This document shows, piece by piece, positions 1-11,463 of a DNA stretch of 64,000 nucleotides; positions within the stretch are counted from its first letter, which is position 1; each line of letters opens with the position of its first letter. Position numbers and translations under genes: made by a program. The stretch covers positions 36,713,609-36,777,608 of the forward strand of contig CM075760.1 of assembly GCA_037974335.1 (NCBI GenBank). The letters run 5' to 3'. Under the pieces are notes generated by a model. That model had not been told where the DNA came from. It was given only the letters and a program-made list of their open reading frames with translations, and searched no databases. This stretch comes from Prionace glauca (Eukaryota; Chordata; Chondrichthyes; Carcharhiniformes; Carcharhinidae).

Positions 1-906
1 ACTTTACTATTTTTACGACGAGATTGCCAAGATATTTTCCTGCATTTTTCAACTCCTCTCTGAATTTCCTCTGTGTCACTGCATAAATACACGTGTTAGT
101 GCAACAGCTCAGCAGCTGAAGCATGTTTCCACTTTCCTGGCGAATGAATTTGGGGTCGTTGAAATTGGTTCCTGAGAAATAAGATTCATTTGTAATTTTC
201 ACATACAGGAAATCCACAATGTATGTCATCCACAAAAGAATAAAGCTTCCCGAGATGGTGAAAAGTAAAACAATAGACTTCTTCCTGTTCTTCACTTCTG
301 GATCACTTTGATTCTCTCCACTGCTGTTAGTCCGGAGTCTCCGGCGGGATCTATTGGCCGCCAGGATGTGTCTCACGGTCAGTGCATTAAACAACAAAAT
401 CAGAAGGAATGGTAGAAAAGGATTTAATACACGTGCAAACCAGTCATAGACTGCCCACGAGAAGGAAGTGTAGTAGATTGATTTTATCTTACAAAACCAA
501 GGCACATTGTTCACTATATAGACTGGTTCATATATAAAGTACGACGGAATCCTTTTCAAACAGTTCAACACACAAACCGTCCCTATCACCACATCGGCTG
601 TTTTTACAGTGCAATAGTTTGTCCGCAATTTCTGGCAGCAAATGGCTACATAACGATCAAAGTTGAAAAATAAGGTTAGCCAAACAGAGCACTCCATGAT
701 TGCATATATTATCACAGAACTCAGAGTGCAGGCTGGAATCAATGACATAAAACTTCCTGGAAAATAAATGCCAATAATCCGATTGAATATCACAGCAATG
801 ACAACGACAAGGAGATCCGTCACTGCCATGGCAATCAGATACCGAGTAATGCATTTGGAGAGACCACACCTTCCTCGGGACAGAATCACAATCGCCACCA
901 CGTTAA
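1..906 (-). CDS. R1: GPR139-like GPCR, main exon (exon 2), runs off window edge
   Basis: This is the main coding exon of a rhodopsin-class, GPR139-like orphan receptor expected at the plasma membrane. It is open for about 302 codons from a splice acceptor (pyrimidine tract and AG at 907-908) to the left edge, with no stop reached. It opens inside TM1 with VNVVAIVILSRGRCGLSK and has TM2 AMAVTDLLVVV, FDRYVAICC at the end of TM3 (a true DRY, unlike its neighbours), the extracellular-loop Cys in VPWFC, TM5 PFLPFLLILLFNALTVRHIL, RKKSIVLLF before TM6, and TM7 CCTNTCIYAV where most receptors have NPxxY. The first codon is split with the exon at 2,699-2,768. It looks intact as far as visible. Ligand and G protein cannot be read from the sequence. 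Confidence 0.9.
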
Positions 907-2698
907 CTGAGAGGAAAAGGAAAATTAAAGTTGTGAAGTTATTCAACAAATTCCTAACAAGCACTTGGGTGTGACAGACCTATCTGGACATTTTTGCCAT
1001 TTCACCTTCGTTAGAAGAGATGGCTGTTCTTGTTTTTTGTCTCAGTGTCAATTGTGTTTCAGAAAGAGCTACAAGGGCAACCTTCAAATATTTCGCACCT
1101 TTGAGGCAAACTGTTTCCCAAGTCTCTCAACAGGAAAGTGTTGCAGCACAATCTGACATCTAATAACATAAGAACATAAGAAATAGGAGCAGGAGTAGGC
1201 CATCTAGCCCTTCGAGCCTGCCCCGCCATTCAATAAGATCATGGCTGATCTGTCTTGGCTCAGTTCCACATTCCCGCCCTAACCCTTAATCCCCTCTCTT
1301 ATCAAAAACCCATTAACCCGCGTCTTAAAAATATTTAGCGAGCACTCCCTCCAAGGCCAAAATATCCTTACCTAAGTACGGCGCCCAAAACTGCACACAG
1401 TACTCCAGCTGCGGCTTCACCAATGCCATATACAGCCGCAGCAAGACCTCCCTACTTTTATATTCAATCCCCTTCGCTATGAAGGCCAGCATCCCATTCG
1501 CCTTCCTGATCACCTGCTGCACCTGCAAGCTGGGTTTTTGCGACTCATGCACAAGGACCCCGAGGTCCCTCTGCACCGTCGTCTGCTGCAGTTTTTCGCC
1601 ACGTAAGTAATAGTCCTTCCTACCATTCTTCCTACCAAAGTGGACCACCTCGCACTTGCCAACATTAAATTCCATTTGCCATTTCCTGGCCCATGCGCCC
1701 AGCATATCTAGATCCTTCTGTAGACTCTCCACACCCTCCGCACAATTTGCCTTTCCCCCAATCTTGGTGTCATCACCAAATTTCGACACCCTACACTCGG
1801 TTCCCTCCTCCAGATCATCTATATATCTATAACATGAGCAGGTATTAATTATGTTAAGTGCTGAATAACTGGACGACGAAATACGCTTAAGGAAAGCATG
1901 TGGGGAGCAGAATGAGGCAGAAAGGCAATGTGATTCAGGGCAATATTTACAAAGCTAAGGACTTGAAAGGCTGAAGATCCCCAGGTTGTGTCCGAAATTT
2001 GGCATTCAACCTTTGTATCATGTATTCCACAAACGACGTAGTCTGTAAGTAATGTTTACATATCAGTTACAGTTGTTAAACTGTATAATGTGATAAGGAT
2101 TCAGTTTGACTTGTTAGAATTCCACGGGAATGTTTTCGGTAGGTAGGATGTGTCAAGTTAATACAATTTAAGGAGCTTCAGATGGTTTGCTTTAGAAATC
2201 CTGCTGGCTTGGAAACAGCAGTTTCCATTCTGCTGAGCAATCATATTAATTGTTCCATGATGAGAAGCGAAAAATTATATATCGACTGGAGTTTCAAAGA
2301 GTAAAAGGCGACCTCGTTGAAAGAGAATTCTCAGCAGGCGTGACAGAATATATACTAGGATGTTGTGTCCACTCATAGTGGAACATTGCCCAAAGTTTGT
2401 ATTCCTGCAAACGTATTCTCACAGCAACTATAGGTTTCAAAGACATGAAGAGCCTCTATTCCTTATACGCATGCTGGCAAGTACAACCACAAAGTATTGA
2501 ATGTGTCAGAGACTTAATGAGTAAGTCTTGAGTCTAAATAAAAATATAATTAAATGATGAAATGATAGGCTACCACTGAGCAAATAAGGTTTTAGAAGAT
2601 AAATGGAAAAGATTATATCATGTTCTTTGTTGCCATGTTCAGCAATAACTCCATAAAACAGCGGCATGTGGAATTAATCACTTAGTAGAATGACTTAC
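907..2698 (-). other. Intron of R1
   Basis: A phase-1 intron of 1,792 bp with donor GGTAAGT at its 5' end (minus strand) and a pyrimidine-rich acceptor. Apart from the CR1 fragment at 1,165-1,835 I see no other feature in it. Confidence 0.8.
1165..1835 (-). mobile_element. CR1-type LINE fragment, internally deleted
   Basis: It begins at its 3' end with tandem CATAAGAA tail repeats and runs back through the reverse-transcriptase C-terminal region (QWQMEFNVGKCEVVHFGRKN, LVKPQLEYCVQFWAP). A jump near 1,340 removes the segment between the 3' UTR and the conserved RT tail, so this copy carries an internal deletion. It has the same subfamily signature as the long copy at 50,559-52,795 and sits inside the R1 intron. 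Confidence 0.85.
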
Positions 2699-2768
2699 CC
2701 GGAACCCCAGTGGCAGCGATAATTGGATAGTAAATGCCATAAATTACACCACTGATTTGCCCATGCAT
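2699..2768 (-). CDS. R1 exon 1 (start codon and first part of TM1)
   Basis: A 70-nt exon starting at ATG (2,766-2,768). It encodes MHGQISGVIYGIYYPIIAAT followed by GVP and one base, then a consensus donor GGTAAGT. Joining that G to the TT of the main exon gives Val-Asn, so TM1 reads through without a frame break. The R2 exon 1 has the same length, phase and motif (MHG, YYP, GVP), which makes the assignment strong although it is too short for ordinary ORF calling. Confidence 0.85.
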
Positions 2769-3365
2769 TCTGTATGAGAAACAGTGAAGGATTCTCTATG
2801 ACAAGGTCAAATAAACACACATTTATACTGTTGGAAATCTATAGGGAGGCAATTAACTTCCACAATTATTCACAGTTCGTTAAACAAACAGATTAAGTAG
2901 TAACTTTCCATACTCATTCAGAGAGGGGTTTAGGATGTTGCGAGACCGTAGAGAGGCAGTGATCCGTGCAGCCTAACATAGCTTAGAATTAATTAGTTAA
3001 TACTTGCGCAAATATAAGACATGCTTATCATGTGGAATACTCATGATCAAGAATTACCTAAGAAATATTATAGCCATGATGCTGAAGCCAGCATAGCTCA
3101 GTGACATTAGAACAGAAGGCAATCGGAATGGCAATGATAGTCATATACTGTTGAATGTATTCACATAACTGAAGTAAAAGTCACCTGTAACATATAGTTC
3201 CTCACAAAAGTTATTTCCATACAGTATAGATGATCCCGGCAGAGGCCATCAGTCATCCACACCAGAGAACCTGCATTCTCACAACACATTTACGCATTTA
3301 CGCTAAGCATCATAAAATTGTCCAAAAGCTCACCACGTGGGAGTGTCAATAAAGTTCAGACTGAA
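2769..3365. other. AT-rich 5' flank of R1
   Basis: About 600 bp upstream of the R1 start codon. No ORF, RNA gene or repeat family was recognised. The R1 promoter is presumably here, but no specific motif is claimed. Confidence 0.3.
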
Positions 3366-3782
3366 GAACATAACATAAGAACATAAGAAATAGGAGCAGG
3401 AGTAGGCCATCTGGCCCTTCGAGCCTGCCCCGCCATTCAATAAGATCATGGCTGATCTGTCGTGACTCAGCTCCACCTTCCCGCCCTCTCCCCATAACCC
3501 TTAATCCCTTCTCTTATCAAAAACCCATCAACCCGTTTCTTAAAAATATTTAGCGAGGCAGCCTCCACCACTTCAACGGGCAGAGAATTCCAGAGATTCA
3601 CCACCCTTTGAGTGAAGAAGTTCCTCCTCAACTCTGTTCTAAACCGCCCCCCCTTTATCTTGAGGCTGTGCCCCCTAGTCCTATTGTCTTTTTTGAGCGG
3701 GAACAGTCTCTCCACCTCTATCCTATCCATCCCATTCATCATCTTATACGTCTCAATGAGATCTCCCCTCATTCTTCTAAAA
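3366..3782 (-). mobile_element. CR1-type LINE 3' fragment
   Basis: Starts with CATAAGAA tail repeats and contains the 3' UTR and ORF2 C-terminus (reverse strand reads MRGDLIETYKMMNGMDRIEV then FKKRVDGFLIREGIKGYGER). It is 5'-truncated at the point where the neighbours read SLEFRRM. Same subfamily as 22,905-23,391. Confidence 0.9.
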
Positions 3783-4638
3783 ATGGAAATTATCAAATAT
3801 TTTTTATAGTAGTCCCAGGCCTTGTGATTGTTACAGTCGTTTCTTTCACTGAACCACATTGCTATTGTGCTGGTCAGGTCTTCCTTGGATATTACATGAG
3901 GGACCATTTCTGATGGTTTACAAGTGAATAAAGGCCACAGATTGTGAATAAAAACAAATTTTGCTATAGACGATTAGAAAGATAAAACAATTTATAATAT
4001 GTGGAAGGTAAAACATTCAAGGGCTTTAGTGAGGAATGGTAGATGAGATGTTAGTTTACAAGGGCATGTGTCAAAAGTTTGTTTGAGAAGTTGCTGATGA
4101 CAGTGGATCTGAAGCAGAGAGGGAGCTATTCACACCAAACACAGTCTCTCTCATTCTCTCTCACACACACAACACAAGGTGATTTGGACGGTAAATACAT
4201 GGGGTTACGGGGATAGGGCCGGGGTGGGATCAGGTGCAGGATAGATGGGCCGAATGAGTTCTCTCTGCATTGTCGGGGTTCCATACTCACAGAAACTGCT
4301 GATATCTAACTGGAGTGTATGGTGATTTGTAATGACAATGATTCTTTAATTTTTATTGATTATAACTCTGGTTTGGAAGGTCATTAAACAATGTCAGCTA
4401 CCCAGTAGTCACATTGCCACATCACTGTTTTTCATCTGTTAGCTTCACTAATTTGGGCGAAGATATACTGAGTGAGTTGTTGTACATGAAAAAACGATAT
4501 GGTCCAGACATTACAACCCTCCATCGACATACTATTCATATTTCCTCTTTTCGTCCTTGAGATGAACATTCACTAGCAGCAGTAGAAGAATCAGTAGAAG
4601 AGCGGAAATATTTCCTGGTGACGGACAGTCGATATTTC
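3783..4638. other. Unassigned stretch with short CT/CA simple repeat
   Basis: No gene recognised. A small CT-then-CA simple repeat lies near 4,143-4,172. Confidence 0.3.
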
Positions 4639-4735
4639 CTGACAGTCTGGGGATTGAATTCACTCAAAAATAATGTAGATTGAATCCTGATAGTCTGGGG
4701 ATTGAATTCACTCTGTAAATAATGAAGATAATCGA
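4639..4735. repeat. Two-copy direct repeat of about 48 bp
   Basis: The motif AGTCTGGGGATTGAATTCAC occurs twice about 48 bp apart, with a similar A/T-rich stretch following each copy. It is a local tandem duplication of unknown origin. Confidence 0.6.
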
Positions 4736-4902
4736 CACAAATGAAATAAAGGAAGTGTTTCAATTAATGAAACATTTGAGAACAAAGAGGAGAATGCAGA
4801 ACAACATTTATTCCAGCCCATCCATGGATATATCCATCAATTCATTCACTGATTCCATAAGCAAAATGTTCTGGTATTCAAATGTCACTGATTGTTACAT
4901 TA

Positions 4903-4934
4903 GAGAAGAACATAAGAAATAGGAGCAGGAGTCA
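4903..4934 (-). mobile_element. Very short CR1 tail fragment
   Basis: Only the CR1 tail and first bases of the 3' end (AACATAAGAAATAGGAGCAG) remain. The downstream sequence is not LINE-like. Confidence 0.6.
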
Positions 4935-5608
4935 CCCAGTCTCCTCTCTATTGTTTTCGGGCAGACAGTAGCATATATTTAATGGAACTTGACCAGTAAT
5001 TGGAATGCCCGGATTAGTACTGTGGCGGCACGGGAACAAATGCCATCAGAGAGCTGGTGAATTTGAAGGCAATTTGAATGGAATTTGGAATACCCACTTA
5101 CACTTGCCATGGGAACCTCTCGATTCACCAGTGAAGGGAATCCTCCATCATACCCTAAACTCAACTACATTTGTCTCCAGATGGAGGACAATATGACTAA
5201 CTCTTCAAAATGTATTCTCTGCCTTATAGTCTGCTTGTATTTCCTGTTGACCATCAACCCATCCACCAAATGTCATAATCATTGGCGCGATCCTCCATTG
5301 GATTGTTGTTGCTAAGAAGGACAACACAAGTTGAATAATTTCCCTTTTCTTGGAGATCAGAGCACTTTTGAGTCTCTCTGGCTGCAGTCGGCTGGGTTGC
5401 TTTTAAATACCGTGCGGGACAGTTTAAGGTAAATCCGAGTAATCAAAATGGGATCTATCTATTCAAACTATAAATGTTTTATCTGCACAGCCATGACACT
5501 TTTAAATGATATTTCAACTGAAGAAATCTATTCAGTGACAATCGTGTCCACTTTTAAGTTAAGCAGCATGATAAAATAGTAACTTGACCATTTAACATCT
5601 TCTTATTC
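4935..5608. other. Unassigned stretch
   Basis: Short overlapping open frames on both strands, none with a recognisable domain. No RNA gene or repeat family identified. Confidence 0.3.
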
Positions 5609-5770
5609 ATTCATGGGACATGGGTACCACTGGCGGGCCACCAGTAATTGCTCTTCTCCAGTCAGGCTTGGAGGGCAGTTGAGAGTCAACCATATTGCTG
5701 TGGCTCTGGAGTCACATGTAGGCCAGACCAGGTAAGGACAGCAGATTTCTTCCCTCAAGAACATTAGAAC
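5609..5770. repeat. Degraded shark-type interspersed repeat
   Basis: Contains the phrase GGAGTCACATGTAGGCCAGA near 5,708-5,730 and a preceding block typical of a repeat I associate with shark genomes. A similar but more worn block (GGAGTCGCATGTCGGTCAGG) lies at about 7,970. Family assignment is from memory and not certain. Confidence 0.45.
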
Positions 5771-6818
5771 GAGGATATGATTTAATTCATAGAATTTCCA
5801 AAAGAAGAGTATGCTAGTTCTTAAAGTCCGCTTAATAGTAATTTAGTGAAGTAGGGGTGCTACTACTGAGCGGAAAAACATCCTTCAGTGGAATGTAACA
5901 CATCTATGCCTGTGATATCGCGTAATATGCCATAAAGTCCTGATATCCTGTGCTCCCAACACCAGTGAATGTTAGACGGCCCATCAAATAAACTACAATG
6001 GTTTGAATGCCGAAGGAGAACTTTACTGATCGCGTATCCGTTCCAATTCCTTAACTTCTGTGTCAGATGCTGGTGTAAATGTAAATATTTCTCTGTCAAA
6101 TTACTAGTTTGTCATTAGCACACTAGCAAGCGTGTTTGGCTTGGGGGCATTTCAACAATTGCAAGGAGTAATAACGTAAAAAAAGTGAGGTAGTTCTTGT
6201 TCTTTGTAGACCTAAAATGCATAACGATAGCCATTCAGGTTTTAAATAGAATCACTCCCTCCCCGCATTTAGTTACATAAATGGACCAAAATTCGTCTGA
6301 TCGATGCAACTTCATTGTTGGAATCAGGTAGAGATCCGGGGATGGGTCTCTCAAATTAGACACGACAGATGCCCCATTCCAATTTGTCTGTCACTGCCTT
6401 CCCCGGCACAGTCAGCCTCCCTCCCCCTTCAACCACGAAGAAGAGAGGAGTCAAAACGTTATATCTGCTAAATGCCCACTGGCGACTCCTCAACTACCTT
6501 CCTTCCTCTACTCGCCTGGTCACTCATGGGCTTTCTGCCTTTTCAACGTTCCCCTGCGGCGTGGTGACTTTCTGAACGTGCTATCGACGACTTGCTCAGC
6601 TATGGAGATGCTCCATCTTGTATCTCTTCGGCCTCAGCTTCGAAATGTGGTTAGCTACTGGCTGCATTTGGACCAACTTCCTGAACACGTGGTCACTAGT
6701 GACAGCCGAAACTTGTACTGTTGCCACATCGAACAATCGAAGCATGTGATAGGTGCAAGTTCTCCTGCCATGACAACCTTTAAGCTCACCCCTCTAATCC
6801 CCAGCCGCTCCACGCTGC
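5771..6818. other. Unassigned stretch
   Basis: No domain, exon pattern or repeat family recognised. Frames such as 5,863-6,099 (-) lack codon structure or motifs that would support a gene. Confidence 0.3.
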
Positions 6819-6892
6819 CCCCCCCCCCCTCCTCCCCCTACCTCCAATCACACACACACAGACACACATACACACACATACAAGCAGCCACA
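6819..6892. repeat. Poly-C/CA simple repeat
   Basis: A run of C followed by interrupted CA dinucleotides. Confidence 0.85.
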
Positions 6893-7555
6893 CACAAAGC
6901 CGCAACAACGCACCAATTGGCTGCCTGGACACGTCAGAAAAGTTAGCTGGCAAGCTACTGTACGGGATTCATGGTCATATGCTGGCAAATACGGTAATAG
7001 GATTCATCAAGTTGATTGAATGTGCAGTGTACATTTCAGTACAGCATAGTATTTGGACGCAATATTCAGCACAAACATGCCTTCAGATTCTTACTGTGAT
7101 TGTTGGCCTAGAACAATATCTGCCAACCTATTATTTTTGCTCATGATCCTTCAAACGAGTGAGTAGTTTGGGCGATTATCACCGTTTTATTTCATTGATG
7201 TTTATTCGATTTTCCTGTAATATTTATTCCCCTCATTGGGGATGCCATGGTTCCTCAAGTTTTATTCTTGGGCAAATGAGTTTTGTGAGTTTCTGTGTGT
7301 ATCTGTTTATAACTGTATATGCGTTTGTCTGTAATAGAGAACCTATATGGTGAAAGAGAGAATATGTTTTTGTGATTGTGTGTGACAGAAAGAGAGAGAG
7401 AATGTATTTTCATCTGTAGGGGTGCATGCGTTTGAGCGAGAGAGAAATTTTGCTCAAAACGTGTTTCATTTTTAATCAAAAACACATCTAAAAATTATGT
7501 TTGTCAGCATAGAACCAGCATAGAACCCTACAGTGCATTCTGTTACTTTTTCCAG
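6893..7555. other. Unassigned stretch before V pseudogene
   Basis: No gene identified. A hydrophobic frame near 7,276-7,340 (MSFVSFCVYLFITVYAF) could be a relic of the leader exon of the V segment that follows, but it has no good splice donor, so it is only a possibility. Confidence 0.25.
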
Positions 7556-7863
7556 CGCAGAGCCGGCCGGATGAACTTCTCCAAAAGCCCGCAGTAGTAG
7601 CAGTAAGTGAAGGGGATACCGTGGTGTTGTCCTGTCACTACCCCGCCACATACACAACAGCTTACCTATATTGGTATGTACAGTACCCGGGACAGGGCCT
7701 TCAGTACATGCTGGCCAGACATACTGCTGGAGGTGACAAGAACGCACCGGCATTTGGAAAGCGGTTTCCTGCTGTATAGAATAGAACTAACACAAACATC
7801 CCTTTGAACATCACAGACACTCAGCTTTCTGACTCAGCCATGTATTACTGCGCGGCGATGAAG
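7556..7863 (+). pseudogene. TCR V-segment pseudogene (alpha-like)
   Basis: A V-type immunoglobulin domain exon after a pyrimidine tract and AG. It reads AVSEGDTVVLSCHYPATY, YLYWYVQYPGQGLQYML and DTQLSDSAMYYCAA, so the first Cys, the core Trp and the DSAMYYC second Cys are in place and resemble TCR alpha V domains. It is broken by an in-frame TAG at 7,777-7,779 in the middle of framework 3. No heptamer-23-nonamer signal follows the second Cys, so it could not rearrange normally. No leader exon was confirmed. It lies on the same strand as the intact V at 9,613, not far from R1. Confidence 0.85.
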
Positions 7864-9612
7864 CACCAAATGGCCACTGCAGGGGCGGCATGTATTCCAT
7901 GAATCCCTTAATTGTCCTGAAAATAAATGGTTTGCTACTGGGTTCAGAGATTTGTTCAGAGTCAATCTGGAGTCGCATGTCGGTCAGGTTAAAGAAGGAC
8001 GGCGGTGTTCTCGCCTAACGCCCTGAGGGACATTGTTGAGTAAATTAATTTTCCATGTCAAACGATGAAAATTCACGATCACCATTATTGATATTAATTT
8101 TCAATCACGGGCTTTGTTAATTTAACGTTTACCACTTTCAAATGTTAGAATTGAATCAATTGGTGTGGAAGATAAACGTGGCCCTCTGACTAATTAGCGG
8201 AATGATGTTCTCACATAGAACACTACAGCATAATCAGGCCCTTCGGCCCACAATTTGCACCGATCACATCCCTACCTACCAGGCCATAGAATTATCTGTA
8301 ACTCCCAATCACATAGTTAACATGTCCACTGTTTTCTCGACAAGGGATGTTATTTTCGAGACAATGCAACAATGACTGCATTGCGAAAGTACCACACTGG
8401 CTATAACATGTTTTAGGATAACTGGTGGTGCTGAAATGTATTTGGTTCCAGTTTCCAGTTCTACAAATTAGCTTAACTTTTAATGATTTATCTGATGATT
8501 TTGCTGCTGATAATGAACACTATAAAGCGCTGAAAGTTTTTCTTAGTCTCTAACGCTGACGTTACACAAAGTGTTGGTGTTTCATATGCCCTATTAAAAC
8601 GTTTCCCCTTCTCTGTTCTGATCTTGATTAGTCCAATTTATTTTTCAATTACTTGAAATTGAGTTAAATAATGTGATCATCAGAATGAACTTCGAGCGGA
8701 AATCTGTGGTCTCAGTAGCATTTGCAGCAACTGAATATTTTTCTACGCACACCCTTACACTCAATTATTGTTTCTATCAGGCGTTACACGTAGATGTGAA
8801 ACTGCCGTTAGAACCGGAAGTGCACCTGTAGCTGACTGAGGTAACTGGGACCGCAACTGCCAATCTCAGCTATGGCAGCAGCGAGGAGCTCCACCTCCCG
8901 AGCTAGCGGTTAAACTGACAACGGTGCACTTTTTTTCCTCAAAGAAGATTCATTCGGGATGAGCATTTCATTCATTGGAAGACTGATTTTGCAAGTAAGT
9001 TCATAGTGAGAACGTAAGGTAAAAAAAAACTCTGCTGAAAAAGTGTTAACTGAAAGTTGAGCAGAATTGTCCATAAGTCAAATTATAAACTTATAAATCC
9101 CTTTGAATTTGTGTAATATTAATCCCAGATACTGAAAATCGTGCCTGAACTAAACAGTGATAAAAGATCCGTTATCGACAATATATTCCCTGCAAGTTAT
9201 CAATGTGTGTCACATTCTGTGTTCGCTATGTCGTACATACGACATCAGTGAATTTCAATCTATCGCTGTTAAATTAAAGCAATCCGAGTTTTCAGCAGTG
9301 CCAGTGATTACTGTACGTTCAGTGTGTGAATCGCGGCATTGTGCATTGATGCCATTGAATGATACATGTTACTTCCTTCTAAATATCATTATCCGCTTTG
9401 AAATTTCAATCTTTGCAGTTTGTGCGATTGGATCAGTTACTGCCCGAATTTCAGGAGACTGGCGGCTGTCCCCTACTCCAAACACTGAATGTTATGACAC
9501 ATGAGCGGGAGCAGAAGAAGGAGACACCGAGCCTCAATACGGGTAGAACCAGCGGTAACACATTGCCAGTGTCTGCAGTTTTCTAAGTACATACACGTAA
9601 AGACAAACGACA
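7864..9612. other. Unassigned stretch with small SINE relics
   Basis: Holds a worn repeat block near 7,950-8,035 and a short fragment of V-SINE 3' sequence near 8,215-8,300 (phrase CAGGCCCTTCGGCCCACAAT). The open frame at 9,157-9,504 (+) has no recognisable domain and is not called as a gene. The region just before 9,613 should hold the promoter of the V segment. Confidence 0.35.
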
Positions 9613-10060
9613 ATGTGCTTGTTCGGTATCTGTGCCATGTTTGGAGCGTTTATTGCAGGTAATTAATTTGGGTGCAATTTTGAATAAACCGCGAACAGCA
9701 CTTTGGTATCTAGTCACAGTTTAATGTTTGACTCTGCTTCCCATTAAATCCAGGTTTCAGTCAGGAATTCTCTGTCACCCAACACCCTCCAACAGTGATT
9801 AGGACAGAAGGAGGCATTTCAACTTTAAACTGCATCTACTTCACGACAGAAGATTCCTTCAATTTGTTCTGGGTCCGGCAATTCCCTGGGAGAGAACCAC
9901 AAAGACTAATTCGCAGATTTTCGGTTGGTTACGAAATTAAAGCGGATTTTGCTCGAAGCCGTTTCTCCTCTGGGCTGGACATTTCTAATGGAAGGTTTCG
10001 CTTAACCGTGTCCAAATTACAGCTCTCTGATACAGCCATGTACTACTGCACGCTGACTCT
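9613..10060 (+). CDS. TCR V segment, apparently functional (delta/gamma-like)
   Basis: Germline antigen-receptor V segment in two exons. The leader exon (9,613-9,658) reads MCLFGICAMFGAFIA and ends in phase 1 at a GT donor. After a 95-bp intron, the V exon (9,754-10,060, 307 nt) begins at a CCAG acceptor and reads GFSQEFSVTQHPPTV. It has STLNCIY with the first Cys, LFWVRQFPGREPQRL with the core Trp, RFRLTVSKLQLSD and TAMYYCTLT with the second Cys. No stop or frame break. An RSS follows directly. The product would be the variable domain of a T-cell receptor chain after RAG-mediated joining. It is on the + strand, opposite to the three V segments of the duplicated units. The chain type is inferred only from general resemblance. 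Confidence 0.88.
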
Positions 10061-10099
10061 CACAGCGATATCAACCTGTTCAACACTCGTACAATAACT
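10061..10099 (+). other. 23-RSS of the + strand V segment
   Basis: Heptamer CACAGCG (10,061-10,067), spacer of exactly 23 bp, nonamer ACAATAACT (10,091-10,099). The first three heptamer bases, which matter most for RAG cutting, are consensus. Position 6 of the heptamer and two nonamer positions are not, so this may be a weaker signal than that of the minus-strand V segments. Confidence 0.88.
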
Positions 10100-10519
10100 G
10101 GAGGATCTGTGACATAGAGCTCAGCTCGACATGCGGCTGGTCAGACTAACAATGAATGGAATATTAATGGATAAATGATGTGAGGCAATCGTCACAGGAT
10201 AAACAGGACCGAGCTTTTCAGAAATATTTTCATTGCAACCAATATCGGGATCCTCATCGAACCAGCAACTGAAGCTGTTCTGTACAATGCATAGAGTTCG
10301 ATGTTCTTTTTCACTAGTCAGCAATCTAAAGTCAAATCAAGATCTATTAGGCACTATATCAAGCGAAATGCTAAAGATGTTCTAAAGCGGTTGATTTTAT
10401 ATATGCTTTAATGAATAATGACGTTTCTTCGATTCAGCCAAGACTGGGTGAGTGTCGTTCAAATAAATTGAAAGTATTTCAAGGTGATTATGGAAGTTCA
10501 ATTCACTGCGGTCAGATTT
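10100..10519. other. Unassigned stretch
   Basis: No gene, RNA or repeat recognised between the V segment and the SINE fragment. Confidence 0.3.
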
Positions 10520-10632
10520 CCTGGTTGGATGGTTGCTTTAGTGGCCAGCAATGTTTTAGCAGTGAGCTTGCACATTCTCCCCGTCTCTGTAAGGGTTTCC
10601 GCCGGGTGTTCCGGCTTCCTCCACAGAGACGT
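10520..10632 (+). mobile_element. V-SINE fragment
   Basis: Contains the worn V-SINE body: TTGCACATTCTCCCCGTCTC, then the GGGTTTCCGCCGGGTGTTCC core. Truncated at both ends. Confidence 0.7.
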
Positions 10633-10849
10633 ACAGGCGCACAGCAGATCCTGGGGCATACACAGATACAGTGGATCACACAAAATTAGGGCCATTCACA
10701 CAGAGATACTGGGGCATAAACATAAACAGGGGCACAAAAACATGCTGTTAGGTTGATTGGTGTAACAAACTGTCTCTAAATTAGTCTTCCCTCAATCTTC
10801 CCCAATAGGCGTAGGCAAAGGCCATAGGTTGAGGAGGGCACTCATAATG

Positions 10850-10919
10850 TTAAAATGGCGGCGCGGGCTCGTTGGGCCCGAGGGGCCTGTTTCCTGTGCT
10901 GTGCTGGTCTTTGTTCTTT
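10850..10919 (+). mobile_element. CR1 3' end fragment (second subfamily)
   Basis: The phrase GAGGGGCCTGTTTCCTGTGC and the tail CTTTGTTCTTTG mark the 3' end of the CR1 subfamily also seen at 16,190-17,003. Confidence 0.65.
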
Positions 10920-11391
10920 GGATTAGCCATGGTAAACTGGACCCCCATTTTCCCAAGATTTACCATGCGTGGGGTTTCTGGGGTAGGGCGGGGCGAGGGC
11001 TCTTTCAGGGAGTTGTTGTATTAGAAAGATGCTCTGTCAAAGTCGGTGCAGCCTCCATGGGACCAGCGCCCGTCCTTTGCTCTGTATGGCTTCTATGATT
11101 ATATGAACGCCGTAATTGACAGCTCAGCAAAGTAAAAAAACGTGATCGGCCGAACAGATATTTCTGTCTCACTAAGACGGGGTACTTGCCCTGTGAGACA
11201 TGACAATTTCTGTCAATATGGCTTTGGATGAAACGAAATGCTGTTGATTTGGGGGTAGTGTCTTCTGAGCTTTTAGCATGTTTATGTCGGCGCGTAACAA
11301 CACATTGTTGTCACATTTACTGTTGCTGCCACATTGAATGAAAGAAGTCAAATGCTTTGAGTGATCACTTGCAGCAGGGTTCTGGGTTTTG
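10920..11391. other. Unassigned stretch
   Basis: Nothing recognised. Confidence 0.3.
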
Positions 11392-11463
11392 GCTTCACTG
11401 GTGTAATGATGAGCACTCTGGACTTTGAATCCAGCGTGCCGCGTTCAAACCTCAGTTGAAATT
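11392..11463 (+). pseudogene. tRNA-Gln (TTG) pseudogene
   Basis: D-arm and anticodon arm match vertebrate tRNA-Gln closely: the anticodon stem CTGGA/TCCAG is intact with loop CTTTGAA, anticodon TTG. The acceptor stem and the T-arm (CCGCG/CTCAG) carry several mismatches, so a stable cloverleaf is unlikely. A T-run (TTTT) follows within 10 bp. I read it as a decayed tRNA gene rather than an active one. Confidence 0.7.

Noticed and set aside
6578-6946. 122-codon frame as a gene
   Set aside because: Its second half is the translated poly-C/CA simple repeat.
7276-7340. Leader exon for the V pseudogene
   Set aside because: Hydrophobic, but without a credible donor in phase 1.
9157-9504. 115-codon frame upstream of the intact V
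   Set aside because: No domain, no splice pattern and no counterpart elsewhere in the window.
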